A program made the position numbers and the translations under genes. A stretch of 64,000 nucleotides of DNA, taken from positions 42,022 to 106,021 of the forward strand of contig CAYRUO010000008.1 of NCBI GenBank assembly GCA_964427505.1, read 5' to 3'. Shown one piece after another: positions 1-7,641 of the stretch (position 1 is its first letter; each line of letters begins with the position of its first letter). The DNA comes from Thermanaerothrix sp034436175 (GTDB lineage: Bacteria; Chloroflexota; Anaerolineae; Anaerolineales; Anaerolineaceae). The notes beneath the pieces are model-generated. The model did not search any database. It was not told the origin of the DNA and saw only the letters and a list, made by a program, of their open reading frames with translations.

Positions 1-1524
1 GTGCTGAATCCTGAGCCACTGCCTCATCTTATGATCCAGGGTCTCTGTATGGACTCGCGGGATGCCTTCGCAGGTTGTTTGTTTGTAGCCTTGCCGGGTA
101 CGACCACCGACGGTCATCGTTATATTCCTCAGGCGGTCCAGAAGGGTGCGGTAGCGGTTATAGGGACTCAGCCCTATGATATCCATGCTCTGTCTGTGCC
201 CTATATTCAGGTGCGAGATGCGCGCTTGGCCCTGGCGTATCTTTCTGCGGCGCTCTATCGCTTTCCGGCGCGTTCCATGACTATGATCGGGGTAACGGGC
301 ACAGATGGGAAGACGACAACCACCAATTTAATTTATCACATCCTTCTCGCCGCCGGTCTGAAAGCGGGTATAATCTCAACCGTCAATGCCGTGATCGGGG
401 ATCAGGTGCTGGATACCGGTTTTCATGTCACCACGCCAGAAGCGCCCGATGTTCAGCGCTATCTTGCCCTGATGCGCGATGCGGGTCTCACCCATGCTGT
501 CCTTGAGGCGACATCGCACGGTTTAGCCCAGGATCGGGTAACGGCGTGTGAATTCGATATCGCTGTGGTTACCAACATCACCCATGAGCACTTGGATTAC
601 CACGGATCCTATGAGGCATACCGCGCTGCGAAAGCCCGCTTGTTTCAATTTCTAGAAACGACGCTGCCCAAACCGCAAGGAAATCCACGTCTGGCTGTGC
701 TCAACCGCGATGATGCTTCGTATGGTTACCTGAGCGCCCTGGTTAAGGGCCCTCAAGTTGCGTATAGCCTGCAACCGGGGGCAGAGGTATGGGCTGAAGC
801 CGTCCATCAAGACGCTGAGGGGCTCTCATTTATGGCGCACGTGGGTCAACAGGTCATTCCTATTCACAGCCGATTGATTGGTGAATACAACGTTTCGAAC
901 ATCCTGGCGGCTTTAGCGGCGACCGTGTTGGGATTAAACGTGGCGCCCGAAGCGGCGCGGCTTGGGGTTTCCAATCTTCCGGGCATTCCCGGGCGCATGG
1001 AACGGATTGATTTGGGGCAGGATTTTTTGGCTATTGTGGATTTTGCTCATACCCCTAACGCCCTTAAGCGCGCCTTGACTACGGTGCGCCGGTTGACGAG
1101 CGGGCGGGTGATTGCGATCTTCGGCTCGGCAGGACTGCGGGATCGCGAGAAGCGACACCTCATGGCGACAGAATCGGCTCGCCTGGCGGATATCACGATT
1201 TTGACCGCCGAAGATCCGCGCACCGAATCACTCGCAGAGATCTTAGAAGTGATGCTCCGGGCGGCGGTTCAAGCAGGGGCTGTGGAAGGCCAATCCGTTT
1301 TTTGCGTTCCGGATCGGGGTGAAGCGATACGGCTGGGGGTGCGGTTGGCTCAACCCGGGGATGTGGTGATTGCCTTGGGCAAGGGACATGAGCAATCTAT
1401 GTGCTTTGGAACGGTGGAGTATCCCTGGGATGACCGCTTGGCGATGCGGGCAGCCCTGGCGGAGCGCTTGGGATTGTCGGGCTATTCCATGCCTTATCTA
1501 CCAACTCAAGAAGGAATTAAATAA
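1..1524 (+). CDS. murE: UDP-N-acetylmuramyl peptide synthetase (MurE family)
   Basis: Cytoplasmic Mur ligase that adds the third amino acid of the peptidoglycan stem to UDP-MurNAc-L-Ala-D-Glu using ATP. The 507 residues match the usual family length. The ATP loop GVTGTDGKTTTT is at residues 97-108 and the Mur central-domain HEHLDYHG motif is near residue 197. The position that reads DNPR in meso-diaminopimelate enzymes is EDPR here (404-407): the Arg is kept and the first two residues differ, so the amino acid added is not certain (diaminopimelate, ornithine or lysine are all possible). The first base of the window is the G of a GTG codon, so the true start may lie upstream. The gene faces pnp and shares a terminator with it. 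Confidence 0.9.
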   Translation: MLNPEPLPHLMIQGLCMDSRDAFAGCLFVALPGTTTDGHRYIPQAVQKGAVAVIGTQPYDIHALSVPYIQVRDARLALAYLSAALYRFPARSMTMIGVTGTDGKTTTTNLIYHILLAAGLKAGIISTVNAVIGDQVLDTGFHVTTPEAPDVQRYLALMRDAGLTHAVLEATSHGLAQDRVTACEFDIAVVTNITHEHLDYHGSYEAYRAAKARLFQFLETTLPKPQGNPRLAVLNRDDASYGYLSALVKGPQVAYSLQPGAEVWAEAVHQDAEGLSFMAHVGQQVIPIHSRLIGEYNVSNILAALAATVLGLNVAPEAARLGVSNLPGIPGRMERIDLGQDFLAIVDFAHTPNALKRALTTVRRLTSGRVIAIFGSAGLRDREKRHLMATESARLADITILTAEDPRTESLAEILEVMLRAAVQAGAVEGQSVFCVPDRGEAIRLGVRLAQPGDVVIALGKGHEQSMCFGTVEYPWDDRLAMRAALAERLGLSGYSMPYLPTQEGIK

Positions 1525-1563
1525 AACAGCCGCTCCCCCTGAACGGATTGGGGCGGCTGTTTT
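1523..1563. terminator. Shared bidirectional terminator between murE and pnp
   Basis: The left arm AAAACAGCCGC(T)CCCC pairs with the right arm GGGGCGGCTGTTTT, giving a 15-bp GC-rich stem with a single bulged T and an 11-base loop. It ends in TTTT on the plus strand and, by symmetry, in TTTT on the minus strand. It overlaps the murE stop codon and lies 16 bases from the pnp stop, so it can serve both convergent genes. Confidence 0.85.
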
Positions 1564-1578
1564 GTCTAATCGCTTAGT

Positions 1579-3831
1579 TTAGCGGCGTCCACTTGAAGGG
1601 GGCTTGGAGCCGCGCGAGGGTTTACCTGCCGGGGCCGATGGACGCCGTGGCGCACCGCCTCCACGGGCTTCGCCGGAGGGTTTGCGCGCACCACCGGTGC
1701 GGCCATTTCGATCATGGGCCTGGGCTTCTTCCGGTGTCCAACCTTCCAGAACGGCTTGGCGTGAAAGGCGGATGCGTCCGTTCTCGTCAATGTCGGTGAC
1801 CATGACCGTGATCTCGTCACCCACACGGACGACGTCCTCCACGCTCTTTACACGTTCGGAGTCGAGTTGTGAGATGTGCACCATGCCATCTACATTGGGC
1901 AGGATTTCGACAAAGGCTCCGAAATCGGTGACTCGCACCACGCGGCCGGTGTAAATACGTCCAATTTGGGGTACTTCGCACAGACGCTCGATCTTTTCGC
2001 GCGCCAGAGCCGCTCCATTGCCACTGGTGGCTGCAATGTAAACAGTGCCATCCTCTCCAATATCAATGCGCGTATCGGTCTCGTCCTGAATAGAGCGAAT
2101 CATCTTGCCGCCCGGTCCGATAATGGCGCCAATCTTATCCACCGGCACCTTGATGATCGTGATGCGCGGTGCATGCGGCTTCAGTTCGGGGCGCGGCGCG
2201 GGGATGACCTTCAGCATTTCGTCCAGGATGAACAGACGAGCACGGCGTGCCTGCTCCAAGGCTTCGCGCATCAGTTCAGGGGTGATTCCCTTGATCTTGA
2301 TGTCCATTTGCAGTGCGGTGATGCCTTTGGCCGTCCCGGCTACCTTGAAGTCCATATCCCCAAGATGATCCTCAAGCCCCTGGATGTCGGTGAGAATCCG
2401 GTATTGGTCACCTTCTTTGATCAGCCCCATGGCAATGCCGGCAACGGGAGCCTTGATCGGCACACCGCTGTCCATCAAGGCCAGCGTCGAGCCGCACACG
2501 GAGGCCATAGAGGTGGAACCGTTGGATGAAAGCACCTCTGAGACCAAGCGCAAGGTGTAAGGGAATTCTTCTTCGGGCGGGATGACCGGCACCAAAGCGC
2601 GTTCAGCCAGAGCGCCGTGGCCGATTTCACGCCGCGATTGGCCGCGCAAGGGTTTGACCTCGCCGGTTGAATAAGGCGGGAAGTTATAGTGGTGCATGTA
2701 GCGTTTGGTTTCAATCGGCTCAAGGCTATCCAGTTCCTGAGCTTCGCGTGGGGTGCCGAGGGTGGCCAGGGTTAACACCTGGGTTTCACCGCGGGTGAAA
2801 AGCCCTGAGCCGTGAGCGCGCGGCGAGATCCCCACTTCACACCAAATGGGGCGGATTTCATCCGGCTTGCGCCCATCGGGGCGAATGCCTTTTTCGAGGA
2901 TGCGGCGACGCACAATCGCACGATAGACCTCGGTGAAGGCTTCCTTTACTGCCCGCGCCTGGGCGGCGTCTTCACCCGCCAGTTCTGCCACTAGGCTTTC
3001 TTCGAGCGCGTCAATTGCATCGTTAAGTTCGCTCTTGGTATGCGGGGCATCAAGAAGGGCTTCAATCTGTTCTGCAACACGCTCGCGGATGGTTTCCACC
3101 AAGGCCGGGTCAACTTCAAAGATAGGTACTTCTCGTTTGGGCTTGCCGGCTTCGGCGGCCATTTGCAGTTGGGCATCAATTAGCGGCTGAAGGGCTTGAT
3201 GCCCGAAAGCCAAGGCTTCTACCATGACATCTTCGGGCACTTCATTGGCGCCGGCTTCAACCATCAGAATGGCCTCACGCGTGCCGGCGATGCGCAAATC
3301 AAGGTCTGATTTTTCCTTTTGCTCAAAGGTGGGATTAATGACAAATTGGCCATCAATGCGGCCAATCCGGACGGCACCGATTGGCCCGCCCCAAGGAATA
3401 TCGGAGACCATCAGCGCCGCGGAGGCAGCGTTGACCGCCAAGATATCCAGGGGGTTTTCCATGTCAGCCGAGATGGAAAACATGATGACCTGCACCTCAT
3501 TGCGCATCCCTTTGGGGAAAAGGGGGCGGATGGGGCGGTCGGATAAGCGGGCGATCAGGATGGCTTCTTCCGAGGGTTTACCCTCGCGGCGGAAGAACGA
3601 GCCGGGGATGCGCCCACCCGCATAGAGGCGTTCTTCGTACTCCACCGTGAGGGGGAAGAAATCCACATCCTCTTTGGGTTTATCACCCATTGTGGCCGCG
3701 GCGAAGACGACCGAATCGCCTAAGCGAACGGTCACCGCACCGCCGGCTTGCCCGGCTAGTTTGCCGGTTTCAAAGATAATCGGGCGACCACCAACAATGG
3801 CCGTAAATTGTTTGGCTTCTGGTTTACTCAT
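1579..3831 (-). CDS. pnp: Polyribonucleotide nucleotidyltransferase (PNPase)
   Basis: Phosphorolytic 3'-5' exoribonuclease of the RNA degradosome. From the chosen start it has 750 residues: two RNase PH-like domains, with the phosphorolysis-site signature GDMDFKVAGT in the second, then a KH domain (IGAIIGPGGKMI), an S1 domain (GRVVRVTDFGAFVE) and a basic Gly/Pro/Arg-rich tail. The ATG at 3831 is preceded by AAAGGAG. A 24-residue upstream extension is possible but lacks family similarity and overlaps the structured leader. It lies downstream of rpsO, the classical rpsO-pnp arrangement, with an intergenic terminator and a leader hairpin between the two genes. Confidence 0.97.
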   Translation of the reverse strand: MSKPEAKQFTAIVGGRPIIFETGKLAGQAGGAVTVRLGDSVVFAAATMGDKPKEDVDFFPLTVEYEERLYAGGRIPGSFFRREGKPSEEAILIARLSDRPIRPLFPKGMRNEVQVIMFSISADMENPLDILAVNAASAALMVSDIPWGGPIGAVRIGRIDGQFVINPTFEQKEKSDLDLRIAGTREAILMVEAGANEVPEDVMVEALAFGHQALQPLIDAQLQMAAEAGKPKREVPIFEVDPALVETIRERVAEQIEALLDAPHTKSELNDAIDALEESLVAELAGEDAAQARAVKEAFTEVYRAIVRRRILEKGIRPDGRKPDEIRPIWCEVGISPRAHGSGLFTRGETQVLTLATLGTPREAQELDSLEPIETKRYMHHYNFPPYSTGEVKPLRGQSRREIGHGALAERALVPVIPPEEEFPYTLRLVSEVLSSNGSTSMASVCGSTLALMDSGVPIKAPVAGIAMGLIKEGDQYRILTDIQGLEDHLGDMDFKVAGTAKGITALQMDIKIKGITPELMREALEQARRARLFILDEMLKVIPAPRPELKPHAPRITIIKVPVDKIGAIIGPGGKMIRSIQDETDTRIDIGEDGTVYIAATSGNGAALAREKIERLCEVPQIGRIYTGRVVRVTDFGAFVEILPNVDGMVHISQLDSERVKSVEDVVRVGDEITVMVTDIDENGRIRLSRQAVLEGWTPEEAQAHDRNGRTGGARKPSGEARGGGAPRRPSAPAGKPSRGSKPPSSGRR

Positions 3832-3854
3832 ATTCTCCTTTACCTCTTTTTTAT

Positions 3855-3932
3855 CCCCCCAGCGGGTTAGGAACTGAAAACCATTGAGGACATGTGTCCT
3901 CACCAGATTTCAACTCCCAACCGCGTGGGGGG
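3855..3932 (-). promoter_or_regulatory. Structured leader upstream of pnp
   Basis: Within the roughly 120-base pnp leader, CCCCCCA and a following GCGG block (3855-3868) pair with CCGC and TGGGGGG (3917-3932). This forms a long imperfect stem that encloses a perfect small hairpin GAGGAC-N4-GTCCTC at 3885-3900. In E. coli the pnp leader forms a stem cut by RNase III as part of autoregulation; a similar role here is inference. Confidence 0.5.
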
Positions 3933-3952
3933 AGAATGACCCATTTAGCCTC

Positions 3953-3993
3953 AAAAAAGTGAGTAGATGGTCAACGTTTTGCCATCTACTCAC
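3953..3993 (-). terminator. rpsO-pnp intergenic terminator
   Basis: A perfect 12-bp stem GTGAGTAGATGG / CCATCTACTCAC (3959-3970 with 3982-3993) with an 11-base loop. On the minus strand it is followed directly by TTTTTT. It sits 12 bases after the rpsO stop, so it ends much of the rpsO transcript and lets part of it read into pnp. Confidence 0.88.
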
Positions 3994-4005
3994 CGTTTCT
4001 TCCGG

Positions 4006-4278
4006 CTATCGCGCTCGCAAGTTAAGGCGTTCGGTTAGTGCAGCGTATCGGGTGTAGTCCTTGCGGCGCAAATACATCAGTAGACGGCGACGTTGCCCCA
4101 CGAGTTTGAGCAGACCGCGCCGTGAGGACTCATCGTGTTTGTGAGTCCGTAGGTGCTCGGTTAATTGATTAATCCGATGCGTGAGCAACGCGATTTGCAC
4201 CTCGGGTGAGCCGGTATCGCCCTCATGGCGCCCAAACTCGCTGATCAGTTTGTTTTTCTCCTCTTTTGTTAAAGTCAT
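4006..4278 (-). CDS. rpsO: 30S ribosomal protein S15
   Basis: Primary 16S rRNA-binding protein of the small-subunit platform. The 90 residues are the standard size. The family core GDTGSPEVQIALLT and the C-terminal rRNA-binding helix GQRRRLLMYLRRKDY are both present. The ATG at 4278 is preceded by AAGGAG. It is the first gene of the rpsO-pnp unit. Its 5' leader carries a direct repeat with alternative pairings (4315-4346), which could take part in S15 autoregulation. Confidence 0.97.
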   Translation of the reverse strand: MTLTKEEKNKLISEFGRHEGDTGSPEVQIALLTHRINQLTEHLRTHKHDESSRRGLLKLVGQRRRLLMYLRRKDYTRYAALTERLNLRAR

Positions 4279-4314
4279 GACGTCTGCTACTCCTTATGGT
4301 TTTATTGATTGTGT

Positions 4315-4346
4315 TGAGCAGGTCTCCTAGTGAGCAGGTTGCTCCC
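4315..4346 (-). promoter_or_regulatory. Repeated element in the rpsO leader
   Basis: On the minus strand ACCTGCTCA occurs twice, 16 bases apart (4331-4339 and 4315-4323). A GGGAGCA block just upstream (4340-4346) can pair with the TGCTC of either copy. Mutually exclusive pairings fit a ribosomal protein leader, but no known S15 leader class is recognised by eye. Confidence 0.3.
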
Positions 4347-4374
4347 ACCCACCGGTCTAGTCACTGCGATATTT

Positions 4375-4380
4375 ATTATA
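4375..4380 (-). promoter_or_regulatory. Candidate -10 box of rpsO
   Basis: A perfect TATAAT on the minus strand about 97 bases upstream of the rpsO ATG. No good -35 box is seen at 16-18 bp. It would give a leader of about 90 bases. Confidence 0.4.
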
Positions 4381-4387
4381 CCAGAGG

Positions 4388-5227
4388 TTAACGGCTTGGT
4401 GGAGGTTTTTGCGGTGGTGTGGATTGCCGCAAGGCGCTCTGAAGGCGTTGACGGTAATCTTCGGGGAGCATGGGGAGAACAGCCCGAATGAGCCGCCGGG
4501 CATTTGAGGGAGGGAGCGAACGCATTAATTGACGCGAAAAATAGGTCGTTTCTGCCGGTGAACGCTCGGCCAGGACTTGGAGCAAATCCAATACTTCCTG
4601 CGGAAGCGCGGGAGAGACGTGTTCTCGAAGCCATTGAGTAAGCCAATCAAAAACGAAGGGAAAGTTATCGAAGTTGGGATCTTGGATCAGATTTCGGATG
4701 GCGCTTAGGGCAACCCGTCGGGCTCCGGGTGATGGGGAGAAGAGCCATCCCTGGATCAGATCCAGCCAGGAATCCCAGGCTGCTTTTTTCATCCCTTCGG
4801 TGGCCAGGACAAGGGTAGAAATGAGGTGAGACGAATTCTCGATCCCTTGAACCCATTGGGTGAGGCGGTCTTGGATGCTCGAACGGGTTTCATCGGTAAC
4901 AGGTACGGCACGAATGAGAACAGCCGCTAAATAGCCATCGAGGGAGGAACCCTCTGCCCACAAGAGATTAGCCAGTTGAAGAGCGGCTTCAGGGTGCTGA
5001 AGAGCGAGGGTATTGAGCGCGGCTTCAACTTCATGGATAACGACGGGTGGCACGGACAAGCGCTCTGAGGCTCGGGCCAACGGGATCGCTTCGCCAGGCC
5101 GGTAGGATTGATCGGCATATTGGTCTAATAAGCGTTTGAGCCCGCGCTTAAATTGGGGTACGTCCTCAAAGATGGAGGATAACTCTTGAAGACGCTGGCG
5201 TAAGGTGTGTAAAGGGACTGCCGGCAT
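4388..5227 (-). CDS. Helical-repeat (HEAT-like) protein of unknown function
   Basis: No family is recognised with confidence. The 279-residue protein is almost entirely predicted amphipathic helix in pairs, for example PEAALQLANLLW, PGARRVALSAIRNLI and PQEVLDLLQVLAERS. This is the look of HEAT/ARM repeats such as those of DNA alkylation repair (AlkD) proteins. It has no signal peptide or membrane segment and ends in a short Pro-rich tail. It starts 9 bases after the proS stop, so it is probably the last gene of the LOG-proS-HEAT unit. Role unknown; a binding scaffold is only a guess. Confidence 0.7.
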   Translation of the reverse strand: MPAVPLHTLRQRLQELSSIFEDVPQFKRGLKRLLDQYADQSYRPGEAIPLARASERLSVPPVVIHEVEAALNTLALQHPEAALQLANLLWAEGSSLDGYLAAVLIRAVPVTDETRSSIQDRLTQWVQGIENSSHLISTLVLATEGMKKAAWDSWLDLIQGWLFSPSPGARRVALSAIRNLIQDPNFDNFPFVFDWLTQWLREHVSPALPQEVLDLLQVLAERSPAETTYFSRQLMRSLPPSNARRLIRAVLPMLPEDYRQRLQSALRQSTPPQKPPPSR

Positions 5228-5236
5228 AATTAGCCG

Positions 5237-6673
5237 CTAATAAGCACGGGCAAAATACACCTTTTGGGTAGCGCGCTGACCACAGACGATACAGCGTCCC
5301 TCACCACCCGGCTGTTCCAGCGGAATGCACCGAGTGGTGGCTTTGGTATCCTCTTTGACCTTGGCTTCACATTCGGCGCTACCACACCACCAGGAAAAAG
5401 CCCAGCCGTGTTGCACAACCTCGCGCAGTTCGTCGTAATCCTTGGGATCAAAAATGTGCTCATCGCGAAATTGAGTGGCCCGCTTGAGCATGGATTGATG
5501 AATATCGTCCAGCAGTTGAGCAAACTGGGCTTCAAGGTTATCCGGGTAAAGGGTGGATTTACCGGCTTTGCCCGGAATATCGCGTCGTGCCACGGTCAAT
5601 ACCCCTTTCTCAACATCCTTAGGCCCGATTTCAATGCGCAACGGCACGCCGCGCAGTTCCCAATCGTTGAACTTAAACCCGGGGGTTACCTCACTGCGAT
5701 CATCCACCTTTACCCGGAAGCGCGTGCTCAGTTGCTTGTGCAGTTGCGTGGCTACTGCCATGACCTGGGACTGCTCGGCATCACTTCGGTAAATGGGAAC
5801 AATGACGATTTGAATCGGCGCCAGCCGTGGCGGTAGGATAAGACCCTGATCATCACCATGGGTCATGATAATTGCGCCGATAAAGCGGGTCGAAAGCCCC
5901 CAGGACGTCGTCCAGCAATACTGCAGTTGGTTGTTGCGATCTAAGTATTGGATATCAAAGGCGCGGGCGAAATTTTGCCCGAGAAAATGCGAGGTGCCGG
6001 CCTGCAGGGCGCGGGTATCGCCCATCATGGCTTCAATGGTATAAGACTGCACGGCACCGGCAAATTTTTCGGTTTCGCTTTTACGACCCGGGATCACCGG
6101 GACGGCAGCTTCGTTGTAGGCGAAGTCGGTATAGACGTGGAGCATGCGTAGCGTTTCTTCCAGTGCTTCTTCTTCGGTGGCGTGTGCGGTGTGACCTTCT
6201 TGCCAATAGAATTCCAGGGTGCGTAGGAACAGGCGGGTGCGCATCTCCCACCGCACGACATTGCCCCACTGATTAATCAATACCGGCAAGTCGCGATAAG
6301 ATCGGATCCATTTCGAATACATGTAGCCGATAATGGTTTCCGAGGTAGGACGCACCACCAGAGGCTCTTCCAAGGTCTCTCCACCGCCGACGGTCACCAC
6401 CGCCAATTCCGGCGAGAAACCCTCGACATGTTCTTTTTCTTTCTCCAGAAAAGACATGGGGATGAAGAGGGGAAAGGCAGCATTGACGTGCCCGGTTTCT
6501 TTGAAACGCCGGTCGAGTGCCTGCTGAATATTCTCCCACAACGCCCACCCATAAGGCCGGATGACCATACAGCCGCGGACGGGGGCGTAATCGGCCAATT
6601 CGGCCCGTAGCACGACCTGGTTATACCATTCCGAGAAATTTTCGCTTCGTGCAGGTAACTTCTCTGTGCTCAT
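5237..6673 (-). CDS. proS: Prolyl-tRNA synthetase, archaeal/eukaryotic type
   Basis: Class II aminoacyl-tRNA synthetase that charges tRNA-Pro. Its 478 residues without an INS editing insert identify the short archaeal/eukaryotic-like form, also found in Thermus and Chloroflexi, not the 570-residue E. coli form. Motif 2 includes RWEMRTRLFLRTLEFYWQEG; motif 3 carries GDDQGLILPPRLAP. The C-terminal zinc-type region has Cys pairs (CGSAEC and CIVCG) and the protein ends FARAY, close to the terminal Tyr of this class. It overlaps the upstream LOG gene by ATGA, so the two are translationally coupled. Confidence 0.96.
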   Translation of the reverse strand: MSTEKLPARSENFSEWYNQVVLRAELADYAPVRGCMVIRPYGWALWENIQQALDRRFKETGHVNAAFPLFIPMSFLEKEKEHVEGFSPELAVVTVGGGETLEEPLVVRPTSETIIGYMYSKWIRSYRDLPVLINQWGNVVRWEMRTRLFLRTLEFYWQEGHTAHATEEEALEETLRMLHVYTDFAYNEAAVPVIPGRKSETEKFAGAVQSYTIEAMMGDTRALQAGTSHFLGQNFARAFDIQYLDRNNQLQYCWTTSWGLSTRFIGAIIMTHGDDQGLILPPRLAPIQIVIVPIYRSDAEQSQVMAVATQLHKQLSTRFRVKVDDRSEVTPGFKFNDWELRGVPLRIEIGPKDVEKGVLTVARRDIPGKAGKSTLYPDNLEAQFAQLLDDIHQSMLKRATQFRDEHIFDPKDYDELREVVQHGWAFSWWCGSAECEAKVKEDTKATTRCIPLEQPGGEGRCIVCGQRATQKVYFARAY

Positions 6674-7236
6674 GGGTTTCGTCCATCCTTGGGGAGAGAT
6701 TGAAGGGCTTTTAGGGTTTCATGATAAGCCGTTTGGTAATCCGGGGCAAAAATGAGCCAACGTTGTTCGTTGGGCGCAAGCAGATGATCCATTTCCAGAA
6801 AGAGGGTGTGAAAAACGTTTTGCCATCCGGCACCGACCAGGATCAGCGGTTTGGGTGGAATCGCCTGAATGATCAGATGATTCCAGAACAGACTGATTTC
6901 TGCCAAGGTGCCGGCGCCTCCCGGCAGGGCAATTGCCGCATCACATTCGCGGATCAGGATGGCGATCCGTTCGATGAGGGTGCGGGCTCGAATCTCTTCA
7001 CCAACCCAGGGATTCGCGCCGGTAGGACGCCAGCGCTCGATTTCTTCACAGGTGACCCCGATAACGTGTCCTCCGGCCTCTGCGGCGCCGCGTGAAGCGG
7101 CTTCCATGGTGCCCATGTAACCACCGGTCAGCAGGGTATGGCCTCCCTGTCCGATCAGTCGTCCGAGGTTGTAAGCGGTTTCATAATCGGGTTGGCCAGG
7201 CTGTGGCCGTGCGCTTCCAAAGACGGAAATTTTCAT
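6670..7236 (-). CDS. LOG-family (lysine decarboxylase-like fold) protein
   Basis: Rossmann-type protein of the LOG/TIGR00725-TIGR00730 group. Characterised members release cytokinin-type bases from nucleotides or act as nucleotide phosphoribohydrolases. It has 188 residues. It begins with the family's KISVFGSARP strand, has the TGGYMGTMEAASRGA segment, and the signature PGGAGTLAE near residue 104, which binds the nucleotide phosphate. The substrate in this organism cannot be told from sequence. Its stop overlaps the proS start (ATGA), so it is probably cotranscribed with proS. Confidence 0.85.
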   Translation of the reverse strand: MKISVFGSARPQPGQPDYETAYNLGRLIGQGGHTLLTGGYMGTMEAASRGAAEAGGHVIGVTCEEIERWRPTGANPWVGEEIRARTLIERIAILIRECDAAIALPGGAGTLAEISLFWNHLIIQAIPPKPLILVGAGWQNVFHTLFLEMDHLLAPNEQRWLIFAPDYQTAYHETLKALQSLPKDGRNP

Positions 7237-7303
7237 ACGTTTAACCTTGCGTTGAAGATACTATATTTTAACCTAATCTCTGCCGTGTCTTTGCCGTAGA
7301 AGG

Positions 7304-7558
7304 CTATCTCAACCCTTCCTCGTTCAACTGATCTGAAACAAATCCCAAGGCTTTGAGCGCCGCGCGAGCCGAAAGGCGTTGTTCGGGATGCCAACCCGGT
7401 TCGGTGGCCATGCGATAGAGGTGTTGCAAAACGGCTTGTTTCTCCGCACGACCCAATGGCGCGAACGCCGTCCGGACCTGCTGTGGATCGCGCGAAAGGA
7501 TGGCGTCCCAGAAGGCTTCGGGATCCAAGGGAGTGATGTTTTCGTCAGGTGAGGTCAT
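7304..7558 (-). CDS. Small conserved-looking acidic protein, function unknown
   Basis: An 84-residue ORF, not recognised. The core reads like a small helical domain (DPEAFWDAILSRDPQQV, EKQAVLQHLYRMA, GWHPEQRLSARAALKAL). The ATG at 7558 is chosen because a longer TTG start at 7645 would place the strong terminator hairpin of the upstream gene inside the coding region. It lies only about 19 bases beyond that terminator and is probably expressed by read-through from the EF-G-like gene. Confidence 0.6.
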   Translation of the reverse strand: MTSPDENITPLDPEAFWDAILSRDPQQVRTAFAPLGRAEKQAVLQHLYRMATEPGWHPEQRLSARAALKALGFVSDQLNEEGLR

Positions 7559-7576
7559 GGTATTGTCATCCAGAAT

Positions 7577-7614
7577 AAAACTCTGGTACGGGCGGCGGAT
7601 TGCCCGTACCAGAG
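7577..7614 (-). terminator. Terminator after the EF-G-like gene
   Basis: A perfect 13-bp stem CTCTGGTACGGGC / GCCCGTACCAGAG (7581-7593 with 7602-7614) with an 8-base loop. On the minus strand it is followed by TTTTATT. Confidence 0.88.
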
Positions 7615-7641
7615 AGGCTACATTCGTCAATAGGGATGGGG

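Noticed and set aside
3832..3903. N-terminal extension of PNPase to 3903
   Set aside because: It covers the ribosome site and structured leader and does not resemble PNPase.
1579..3903. Long open frames on the strand opposite pnp and other genes (for example 1876-2529)
   Set aside because: Shadow frames caused by codon bias; no family similarity, no ribosome sites, fully overlapped by well-supported genes.
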